Part shown: positions 1 through 5,196 of the stretch, one piece after another
Position numbering within the stretch: the first letter of the stretch is position 1
Layout: every line of letters begins with the position of its first letter
Origin: Jatrophihabitans sp.
GTDB taxonomy: Bacteria > Actinomycetota > Actinomycetes > Mycobacteriales > Jatrophihabitantaceae
Length of the DNA: 5,196 nucleotides
Reading direction: 5' to 3'
NCBI GenBank assembly: GCA_025966255.1
Contig: JAOPVG010000315.1
Coordinates: 1 to 5,196, forward strand
Translations under genes and position numbers: made by a program
The notes under the pieces: generated by a model
The model's input: the letters and a program-made list of their open reading frames with translations, nothing else
Database searches by the model: none
What the model was told of the DNA's origin: nothing

Positions 1-614
1 GGTACGCCCTGCCCGTACTGCACGGCGCGCTCATCCGCCTCGAACCACTGGCTCTCGAGCATGCAGCGGGCTACCTGGCCGCGGCCGGGACGGGTGAAGC
101 CGCCGAAGCCGTGTTCCGCTGGCTGCCTACACCTGGCTCGGCCAGCGGCGCGCCCCGCACGCTCGACGATGCTAGGTCCGACATCCTGGCCGCGCTCGGG
201 ACCCGCGCCCGCGGCGTCCGCCTCGCCTACGCCCAGATCGACGCCGCGTCAGGGGAGTTCGCCGGCTCGTCGTCGTACTACCAGATCGACCCGGCGCTTC
301 GCACTCTCGGCATCGGGCACAGCTGGCTCGGCAAGCGGTGGTGGCGCACCGGGCACAACACCGAGTCGAAGCTGCTCATGCTCACCCACGCGTTCGATGT
401 ACTCGGCGCGGCCCGGGTGGTCTGGCACACCGACATCCACAACGAGCAATCGCAGGCGGCCATCGCCAGGCTCGGCGCAACCCGCGAGGGTGAACTCCGC
501 AAACACCGGATCCGCCGCGACGGGTCCTGGCGCACGTCCGTCCAATACTCCATGACCGACGACGACTGGCCGGCCGCCAGAACCCGCCTCACCGACCGCC
601 TCGCCCACGGTTGA
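1..614 (+). CDS. GNAT family N-acetyltransferase, RimJ/RimL type (5' end outside window)
   Basis: Enzymes of this family move an acetyl group from acetyl-CoA to an amine; the substrate here (protein N-terminus, small molecule or antibiotic) cannot be told. The frame is open from base 3 and gives 203 visible residues before TGA at 612-614. An ATG at 111 lies inside the domain and is not the true start: the in-frame upstream residues (HGALIRLEPLALEHAAGYLAAA, roughly visible residues 7-28) are the usual first strand and helix of an Acetyltransf_3 protein. Later landmarks are IGHSW (about 104-108), the acetyl-CoA-binding turn RTGHNTESK (about 115-123), which replaces the classical Q/R-x-x-G-x-G/A, and NEQSQAAIARLGATREG (about 147-163), the typical C-terminal motif. 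The start is probably only a few codons left of the window. The DUF72 gene follows 39 bp downstream on the same strand, so co-transcription is possible. Family is secure; function is unknown. Confidence 0.9.
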   Translation, partial: YALPVLHGALIRLEPLALEHAAGYLAAAGTGEAAEAVFRWLPTPGSASGAPRTLDDARSDILAALGTRARGVRLAYAQIDAASGEFAGSSSYYQIDPALRTLGIGHSWLGKRWWRTGHNTESKLLMLTHAFDVLGAARVVWHTDIHNEQSQAAIARLGATREGELRKHRIRRDGSWRTSVQYSMTDDDWPAARTRLTDRLAHG

Positions 615-638
615 GCGTGTGGGGTAGACCACCGGTAT

Positions 639-643
639 GAAGG
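639..643 (+). promoter_or_regulatory. Possible ribosome binding site of the DUF72 gene
   Basis: GAAGG lies 10 bases before the ATG at 654. The spacing is a little long but usable. It supports 654 as the start, which is also the only ATG, GTG or TTG in this frame between the upstream stop (612-614) and the conserved domain. Confidence 0.45.
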
Positions 644-653
644 CCAACCCGCG

Positions 654-1544
654 ATGAGCGCCAGCCGAGCAGATGGTGACGCCGAACGCGATGAGCGCTC
701 GCGCGAAGAGATCTCCGGCCGACGGCCGGAGATAAGGATCGGCACTTCGGGCTGGCTGTATCCGCCGTGGCGGGGCGTGTTCTACCCGCCCAAGCTGCCG
801 CATCGAGCCGAGCTCGAATACCTGTCGTCCAAGCTGAACAGCGTCGAGATCAACGGCACGTTCTACTCGCTGCAGCGGCCCGAGAGCTTCCGGCGCTGGT
901 CCGCGCAGACTCCGGACGACTTCACGTTCGCGGTCAAGGGTCCGCGGTTCGTCACCCACATGAAGAAGCTGGCCGACGTCGAGACGCCGCTGGCGAACTT
1001 CTTCGCCTCGGGTGTGCTCGCGCTCGGCGACAAGCTCGGTCCGTTTCTGTGGCAGCTCCCGCCCACCCTCGGCTTCGACGCCGAACGGCTCGAGTCGTTC
1101 TTCGCGCTGCTACCGCGCTCGACCGGCGAAGCCGCCTGGTTGGCCCGCCGCCACGACGAGCGGATGAAGGACCGGGCGCTGACCACCACCGACGTCGACC
1201 GGCCACTCCGGCACGCCCTCGAGGTGCGGCACAAGACGTTCGAGGTGCCGGCCTTTCCCGAGCTATTGCGCAAGAACGCGCTGGCGCTCGTCATCGCCGA
1301 CACCGCCGGGCGGTGGCCGCAGATCCGTGAGGTGACCTCCGACCTCGTGTACGTGCGCCTGCACGGCGACGTCGAGTTGTACACCAGCGGCTACACCGAC
1401 GAAGCCCTCGAAACCTGGGCCGCCCGCATCCGCGAATGGAACAGCGCAGGGCACGACGTGCAGGTGCACTTCGACAACGACGTGAAAGTCCGCGCCCCGT
1501 TCGACGCGATGGCGCTCACGGAGCGACTCGGCGTCCGCGTCTGA
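654..1544 (+). CDS. DUF72 domain-containing protein (YecE-like)
   Basis: A 296-residue member of the DUF72/YecE family, which adopts a TIM-barrel-like fold and has no firmly established biochemical role. Conserved landmarks appear in the expected order: GTSGWLYPPW (residues 30-39), VEINGTFY (64-71), FAVKGPRFVTH (92-102), FLWQLPP (131-137), ALEVRHKTF (188-196), YVRLHGD (233-239) and HFDNDVKVRAPFDAMAL (272-288). The barrel is complete and close to the usual family length. No signal peptide or membrane segment is visible, so it should be cytoplasmic. The first 26 residues are an Arg/Glu/Asp-rich extension ahead of the domain; many relatives begin almost directly at the IRIGTSGW strand. ATG 654 is chosen because no other usual start codon exists in frame. 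A GNAT gene lies just upstream on the same strand. The stop codon lies inside the left arm of a terminator-like hairpin. The family call is firm; any function would be a guess. Confidence 0.93.
   Translation: MSASRADGDAERDERSREEISGRRPEIRIGTSGWLYPPWRGVFYPPKLPHRAELEYLSSKLNSVEINGTFYSLQRPESFRRWSAQTPDDFTFAVKGPRFVTHMKKLADVETPLANFFASGVLALGDKLGPFLWQLPPTLGFDAERLESFFALLPRSTGEAAWLARRHDERMKDRALTTTDVDRPLRHALEVRHKTFEVPAFPELLRKNALALVIADTAGRWPQIREVTSDLVYVRLHGDVELYTSGYTDEALETWAARIREWNSAGHDVQVHFDNDVKVRAPFDAMALTERLGVRV
711..733 (+). repeat. Perfect 10-bp inverted repeat in the 5' end of the DUF72 gene
   Basis: The arms atctccggcc (711-720) and ggccggagat (724-733) are perfectly complementary around a 3-base loop (gac). 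The hairpin starts 57 bases after the ATG and ends exactly where the conserved DUF72 domain begins. No T tract follows, so it is not a standard intrinsic terminator. A role as an operator or an mRNA structure is possible but unproven. Confidence 0.6.
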
Positions 1545-1585
1545 CCGGCATCCGGGCGGCCCGAGCCGCACGGATGCCGGTCAGA
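1540..1585. terminator. Likely bidirectional terminator between the DUF72 gene and acs
   Basis: The arms tctgaccggcatccg (1540-1554) and cggatgccggtcaga (1571-1585) are perfectly complementary over 15 bp around a 16-base loop. The structure fills the 44-bp gap between two convergent genes; its left arm contains the DUF72 stop codon and its right arm ends 3 bases before the acs stop. Position and stem strength fit a shared terminator. There is no T tract on either strand, which is common in high-GC actinobacteria but leaves the mechanism open. Confidence 0.75.
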
Positions 1586-1588
1586 GGA

Positions 1589-3559
1589 TCAGTCCTCCGA
1601 CGGTGCGCTGGGCATCCTCTCCCCGATGAGGTCCATCACCGACGAGTCGGTCAGGGTCGTGACGTCGCCGAGTTCCTTGTGATCGGCGACGTCGCGCAGC
1701 AGTCGCCGCATGATCTTGCCGGAGCGCGTCTTCGGCAGCTCCGCGACGATCATGATCTGCCGCGGCTTCGCGATAGCGCCGATCTCAGACGCGACGTGGT
1801 TGCGCAGCGTCTTCACCAGCTCCTCGCCCTCGGCCTCCTCCGTCGGACCGCTGCCACGCAGGATGACGAACGCGACGATGCCCTGGCCGGTCGTCGGGTC
1901 AGTGGCCCCGACCACGGCCGCCTCGGCCACGGACGGGTGCGACACGAGCGCCGACTCCACCTCCGTGGTTGAGATCCGGTGTCCCGAGATGTTCATGACG
2001 TCGTCGACCCGCCCGAGCAGCCACAGGTCGCCGTCTTCGTCTTTCTTGGCACCGTCGCCCGCGAAGTAGTAACCCTCGTCCTTGAACCGAGACCAGTACG
2101 TCTCCTCGAAGCGTTTCGGGTCGCCCCAGATGCCCCGCGTCATGGCCGGCCACGGCTCGGTCAACACCAGGAATCCGCCGCCCCCGTTGGGTACCGGCTT
2201 GCCCTCGTTGTCAACGACCTCGGCGCCAACCCCCGGCAGCGCCTTCGTGGCCGAGCCGGGCTTCGTCTCCGTGACGCCGGGAAGCGGGCTGATCATGATT
2301 GCGCCCGTCTCGGTCTGCCACCACGTGTCGACGACCGGCGTGCGGTCGCCGCCGATGTTCTTGCGGTACCAGATCCACGCCTCAGGGTTGATCGGTTCGC
2401 CAACCGAGCCGAGCAGACGCAAGGACGACAGATCGTGCGCCTTGGGGATGTCGTCGCCCCACTTCATGAACGTGCGGATCGTGGTGGGCGCGGTGTAGAG
2501 GATCGAGATCTTGTACTTCTCGATCATCTGCCACCACCGATGCTCGTCCGGCGTGTTCGGCGTCCCTTCGTACATGAAGGACGTGGCCCGGTTGGCCAGC
2601 GGCCCGTAGACGATGTACGAGTGCCCGGTGATCCACCCGATGTCGGCGCCGCACCAGTAAAGATCGGAATCCGCCTTCAGATCGAAGACGGCCCAGTGCG
2701 TCCACGCGGCCTGCGTCAGGTAGCCCCCGGACGTGTGCAGGATGCCCTTCGGTTTGCCCGTCGTCCCCGACGTGTACATCACGAACAGCGGGTGCTCGGA
2801 GTCGAAGAACTCGCACTTGTGCTCGCTCGACGCCTTGTCCACGACGTCGTGCCACCAGACGTCGCGGCCCTCCGTCCACTCGATGTCCTGACCGGTGCGC
2901 TTGACCACGAGCACCGACCGGACGTCCGGACACTTCAGCAGCGCTTCGTCGACCGCCGGCTTCAAGGCGGATGCCGAACCCCGGCGATAACCACCATCGG
3001 CCGTGATCACGACGCGGGCGTCGCAGTCGATGATCCGGTCCGACAACGCCGTGGACGAGAATCCGCCGAAGACCACCGTGTGCGGCGCGCCGAGGCGCGC
3101 GCAGGCCAGCATGGCCACGACCGTCTCCGGAATCATCGGCAGGTAGATCGCCACGCGGTCGCCGGTCTGCACGCCGAGATCGACCAACGCGTTCGCGGCG
3201 CGGGAGACCTCGTCCTTCAGCTCCGAGTACGTGATCGCCCTGGTCTCCCCGGGCTCGCCCTCCCAGCGGTAGGCGATCTGATCGCCGTGCCCGTCCTCCA
3301 CGTGGCGGTCGACGCAGTTGTACGCGACGTTCAGCTTGCCGCCCACGAACCACTTCGCCACCGGGGCGCCGGACCAGTCGAGCACCTCCGACCATTTCTC
3401 GGACCAGCTCAGCCGCTCGGCGGCCTTCGCCCAGAACCCGAGTCGATCCCGGTTCGCCTCCTCGTACACGTCGGCCTTGGCGTTGGCGGCGGCCGCGAAT
3501 TCCGGGGATGGCGGGAAGCGGCGTTCTTCATAGGACAGGTTGGAGAGTGTTTCGCTCAT
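1589..3559 (-). CDS. acs: Acetyl-CoA synthetase (acetate--CoA ligase, AMP-forming)
   Basis: This enzyme turns acetate, ATP and CoA into acetyl-CoA, AMP and PPi through an acetyl-adenylate, feeding acetate into the TCA and glyoxylate routes in the cytoplasm. The 656 residues match the full family length (about 650). The ATP/AMP-binding P-loop YTSGTTGKPKG is at 262-272, SVGEPINPEAW at 385-395, TWWQTETG at 412-419, the GRVDDVMNISGHR hinge region at 516-528, and PKTRSGK near the C-terminus with catalytic Lys615. Val386, Trp414 and Thr311 occupy positions that shape the acetate pocket in the Salmonella enzyme, with Ile310 where that enzyme has Val; Trp414 favours acetate over longer acids. Lys615 is the residue that protein acetyltransferases modify in relatives to switch Acs off; that this happens here is inference. 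The ATG at 3557-3559 gives the usual N-terminus. satP lies 48 bp upstream on the same strand, so acs may be co-transcribed with it as well as driven from its own promoter. Confidence 0.98.
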   Translation of the reverse strand: MSETLSNLSYEERRFPPSPEFAAAANAKADVYEEANRDRLGFWAKAAERLSWSEKWSEVLDWSGAPVAKWFVGGKLNVAYNCVDRHVEDGHGDQIAYRWEGEPGETRAITYSELKDEVSRAANALVDLGVQTGDRVAIYLPMIPETVVAMLACARLGAPHTVVFGGFSSTALSDRIIDCDARVVITADGGYRRGSASALKPAVDEALLKCPDVRSVLVVKRTGQDIEWTEGRDVWWHDVVDKASSEHKCEFFDSEHPLFVMYTSGTTGKPKGILHTSGGYLTQAAWTHWAVFDLKADSDLYWCGADIGWITGHSYIVYGPLANRATSFMYEGTPNTPDEHRWWQMIEKYKISILYTAPTTIRTFMKWGDDIPKAHDLSSLRLLGSVGEPINPEAWIWYRKNIGGDRTPVVDTWWQTETGAIMISPLPGVTETKPGSATKALPGVGAEVVDNEGKPVPNGGGGFLVLTEPWPAMTRGIWGDPKRFEETYWSRFKDEGYYFAGDGAKKDEDGDLWLLGRVDDVMNISGHRISTTEVESALVSHPSVAEAAVVGATDPTTGQGIVAFVILRGSGPTEEAEGEELVKTLRNHVASEIGAIAKPRQIMIVAELPKTRSGKIMRRLLRDVADHKELGDVTTLTDSSVMDLIGERMPSAPSED

Positions 3560-3565
3560 GTATCG

Positions 3566-3571
3566 AACCTA
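3566..3571 (-). promoter_or_regulatory. Candidate -10 element for acs, possibly giving a leaderless mRNA
   Basis: On the minus strand TAGGTT fits the actinobacterial -10 pattern TANNNT. It is followed by exactly 6 bases (CGATAC) and then the acs ATG, the spacing expected if transcription starts at the A of the start codon. No convincing -35 hexamer is seen. The only Shine-Dalgarno-like bases upstream of acs (AGG, 8 bases before the ATG) lie within this same stretch, so a weak ribosome site is the alternative reading. Confidence 0.35.
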
Positions 3572-3581
3572 ATTCCGGACG

Positions 3582-3607
3582 GCCGTGACGGGAAGGGTTG
3601 CCGTGAC
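3582..3607 (-). repeat. Pair of 8-bp direct repeats upstream of acs
   Basis: GTCACGGC (minus strand) occurs at 3600-3607 and again at 3582-3589, a period of 18 bp. Both copies lie in the 48-bp gap between the satP stop codon and the acs start, just upstream of the candidate -10 element. This is a sensible place for a regulator to bind, but the repeats are short and no known operator is recognised with confidence. Confidence 0.35.
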
Positions 3608-4243
3608 TTACGGACGCGCCAGGGGGAACACCGGCAGGACCACCCGCTTGAAGGTCGAATTGGTGACGCCGGCGAACGATGCGTACCACGCTGCGACCGC
3701 GGTGGCGAGTCCGACCCAGCCGCCGGTCTTGGTCCAGCCGAGGGACGCTGCGTAGGCACCGATGCACAGGAACAGGAAGGTCAGCGTCAGGAGCAAGAAG
3801 ACCGCGGCGACCGCGGCGGAGGTCCGCAGCGACGCGATGAACATGTAGAACGTGAAGATCGTCCAGATGAGAAGGAAGGTCCCGACGGCGTGGTTGATGT
3901 CGTTGGCCGTGGCCTTGTCGGCGACCATGGCCGGAACGCCTTTCGTGACGAACCACCAGAACGAGAGCCAGAACGCGCCGTAGGAGCCGAACGCGAGCGC
4001 GCCGAATGTATTGCCCTTCGTGAACTCCCACATGCCCGCCAGCAGCTGGGAGATACCGCCGTAGAAGATCGCGAGCCCGAAGACGCCCGCCTCGACGGTT
4101 CCGTGCAGCAGGTCCGCGTTGACCGCAGACAGATAGAACGTGGTGGCCGCGAAGCCGGCGAGACCGAGGGGGCCGGGGTCGGCAATACCGGCACCCCAGC
4201 CAACCGGCGCCGGGGCCGGCCTGTCCGTTGCCACCTGGGACAT
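3608..4243 (-). CDS. Acetate/succinate transporter, GPR1/FUN34/YaaH (SatP) family
   Basis: Family members are small inner-membrane proteins that move acetate, and in E. coli SatP also succinate, across the cytoplasmic membrane. The 211 residues begin with a short hydrophilic N-terminus (1-21), followed by the family signature region [10 protein letters not shown] (22-31) and six hydrophobic segments at about 26-43, 52-71, 79-100, 118-138, 143-167 and 174-193. The most diagnostic stretch is [34 protein letters not shown] (about 60-94). The frame is open 40 codons further upstream, to 4363, but that extension is Arg-rich and lacks family features. ATG 4241-4243 is chosen because a strong ribosome binding site stands 6 bases before it. 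acs follows 48 bp downstream and an ActP-like symporter gene lies 148 bp upstream, both on this strand, which supports acetate as the main substrate. Compared with the classical N-P-[AV]-P signature, the motif reads D-P-G-P. Confidence 0.95.
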   Translation of the reverse strand: [211 protein letters not shown]

Positions 4244-4249
4244 GACTCG

Positions 4250-4255
4250 CTCCTC
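4250..4255 (-). promoter_or_regulatory. Ribosome binding site of the satP-family gene
   Basis: GAGGAG on the minus strand, with a 6-base spacer to the ATG at 4241-4243, is an almost ideal Shine-Dalgarno site. It settles the start against the longer in-frame candidate at 4363. Confidence 0.85.
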
Positions 4256-4338
4256 TCGAACCCGGGGCGCCACTCGCCCTCTCTCGACCGTGCCATTGAC
4301 GGCGGCCACGCCGGAACAGCTGCCCGTGCCAATTCGCT

Positions 4339-4372
4339 GGACGCCGGGCCTCAGTCGGTACACGGCCCGTCC
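4339..4372 (-). terminator. Weak hairpin downstream of the symporter gene
   Basis: ggacg plus ggcc (4339-4343 and 4347-4350, with a 3-base bulge) can pair with ggcccgtcc (4364-4372) around a 13-base loop. It lies 20 to 53 bases past the symporter stop codon. It is G+C-rich but imperfect and has no T tract, so it could be a weak terminator, an mRNA end-protecting structure, or chance. No convincing promoter for satP was found in the rest of the 148-bp gap (4244-4391). Confidence 0.25.
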
Positions 4373-4375
4373 ACA

Positions 4376-4409
4376 GCGTCGAACGGTCGGTTCAGCGCGA
4401 CGAACGGTC
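4376..4409 (-). repeat. 13-bp near-identical direct repeat around the symporter stop codon
   Basis: GACCGTTCGNCGC (minus strand) occurs at 4397-4409 and 4376-4388, with 12 of 13 bases alike and a period of 21 bp. The first copy encodes the last residues of the symporter (DRSS); the second follows the TGA at 4392-4394. The 21-bp period equals seven codons and also about two helical turns, so either a small tandem duplication or a pair of binding sites would fit. Confidence 0.4.
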
Positions 4410-5196
4410 CAGGCCGTGCAGTTCGGCAGCCAGCGTCTCGGGCGCGTGCAGGCGCACCATCACCCGGCCGACGTCAGCGGGGATCCGGCGCCGGGTCGCC
4501 AGCGAGACGGCGATCATCACGGCGAACGTGATCGGGACGGCCCAGGCGGCCGGCTGCTCGAGCAGCGCGCCGGTCCAGCCGTGCCGGACGTCGGCGGTCA
4601 GCGTCACCAGCACCGCCGCGGTGGCGAGCACCCCGCCCCCGGCCAGGCCGGCCACCGCTCCGGCATCGGTCAACCGCGGCCACCAGATCCCCAGGATGAG
4701 CAACGGACAGAACGTGGCCGCTGCGACCGCGAACGCCAACCCCACCGCCGCGGCCAGCCCGAGGTGCTCGCTCGGCAGGCTGAGCACGTACGGCACGCCG
4801 ATGGCGGCGACAGCCGCCAGCCGGAACGTGCGGATGCGGCGGGCCCGCAGGTCCTCCGGCCCGCGGGCGTCGTGGTGGCGCCATTCACGCGGCTGCAGCA
4901 GGTCCTGGGACAGCACGCCGGCCACCGACACGGTCAGCCCGGACGCCGTGGACAGGAATGCGGCGAAAGCACCAGCGGTGACGAGCGCGCCGAGCAGAAC
5001 GCCGCCCTCGCCGCCGATCATGCGTCCAGGCAAGGTCAACACGGTCGCGTCGGTATCCCCGGTCAGCAGCAGATCCGGCACATAGTGACGGCCGAGCGCA
5101 CCGAACACGGTCGGCACGAGATAGAACAACGACAGCAGCACCAGCACGAACAGCGTGGTCCGGCGGGCGTCGCGGCCGTCGGGGTTCGTGTAGAAG
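4392..5196 (-). CDS. Sodium:solute symporter, ActP-like cation/acetate symporter (5' end outside window)
   Basis: Proteins of this SSS family use the sodium (or proton) gradient to import solutes through the cytoplasmic membrane; the ActP branch carries acetate and similar short acids. The visible 267 residues are about the C-terminal half of a usual protein of roughly 550. A GTG at 5145-5147 is not the true start, because the frame continues to the right edge with FYTNPDGRDARRTT, the loop seen in ActP relatives (RFFTVSDAREARKS in E. coli). Hydrophobic segments fall at about visible residues 15-36, 62-95, 124-140, 145-170, 178-199 and 216-233. The segment AGAFAAFLSTASGLTVSVAGVLSQDL (about 74-99) carries the small and hydroxyl residues expected of the sodium-site helix, and GLAFAVAAATFCPLLILGIWWPRLTDAGAVAG (152-183) is highly typical of the family. 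The C-terminal tail VRLHAPE is hydrophilic. Genes for a SatP-type carrier and Acs follow on the same strand, supporting acetate as substrate; pyruvate or propionate cannot be excluded. Confidence 0.93.
   Translation of the reverse strand, partial: FYTNPDGRDARRTTLFVLVLLSLFYLVPTVFGALGRHYVPDLLLTGDTDATVLTLPGRMIGGEGGVLLGALVTAGAFAAFLSTASGLTVSVAGVLSQDLLQPREWRHHDARGPEDLRARRIRTFRLAAVAAIGVPYVLSLPSEHLGLAAAVGLAFAVAAATFCPLLILGIWWPRLTDAGAVAGLAGGGVLATAAVLVTLTADVRHGWTGALLEQPAAWAVPITFAVMIAVSLATRRRIPADVGRVMVRLHAPETLAAELHGLDRSSR

Noticed and set aside
111..614. GNAT gene starting at the ATG at 111
   Set aside because: In-frame residues upstream of 111 encode the normal first strand and helix of the domain, so the gene must begin further left, outside the window.
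1..614. The GNAT enzyme as the acetyltransferase that switches Acs off
   Set aside because: It is of the RimJ/RimL type, not the Pat or AcuA type known to modify Acs, and it lies in a separate convergent unit beyond a terminator-like hairpin. Nearness alone is not enough.
249..959. A 236-codon minus-strand frame opposite the GNAT and DUF72 genes
   Set aside because: It has no family-like motifs and crosses two well-supported + strand genes; it is a shadow frame.
4244..4363. A 40-codon upstream extension of the satP-family protein
   Set aside because: The extension is Arg-rich and unlike the family, while a near-ideal ribosome binding site stands 6 bases before the inner ATG at 4241-4243.
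4244..4391. A satP promoter using TTGGCA (minus strand) as -35
   Set aside because: No TANNNT-like -10 sequence stands 16 to 19 bases downstream, so the hexamer match is probably chance.
1979..4531. A very long open frame (850 codons) on the + strand, antisense to acs and satP
   Set aside because: It is Arg/Asp/Gly/Val-rich with no recognisable domain and lies opposite two strongly supported genes. Long antisense frames are a common by-product of high-GC codon usage.

Overview
The window is very GC-rich, with a strong preference for G or C at third codon positions. Its genes look most like those of a high-GC actinobacterium: an actinobacterial-style acetyl-CoA synthetase, a YaaH/SatP acetate channel and an ActP-like symporter. 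I cannot place it below phylum from sequence alone. No rRNA, tRNA, CRISPR array, insertion sequence or phage gene was seen.

Left part, + strand (1-1544): the 3' portion of a RimJ/RimL-type GNAT N-acetyltransferase gene enters from the left edge and ends at 614. After a 39-bp gap comes a complete DUF72 (YecE-like) gene, 654-1544. A perfect 15-bp inverted repeat (1540-1585) overlaps the DUF72 stop codon. It fills the short gap before the convergent acs gene and is the best candidate for a shared two-way transcription terminator.

Right part, - strand (1589-5196), read from right to left: the C-terminal half of an ActP-like sodium:solute (acetate) symporter (4392 to the right edge), then a complete satP/yaaH-family acetate transporter (3608-4243), then a complete acs gene (1589-3559). 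Together they form an acetate assimilation module: two unrelated classes of carrier bring acetate into the cell and Acs converts it to acetyl-CoA. The gaps are 148 bp (symporter to satP) and 48 bp (satP to acs). Transcription could run through all three, but acs also has a plausible promoter of its own, placed so that the transcript could be leaderless.

Nothing here is clearly a new biological system. The points worth a second look are small: two transporter types next to acs, the candidate leaderless promoter with a direct repeat behind it, a short repeat around the symporter stop codon, and a mini-ORF and hairpin around the start of the DUF72 gene.
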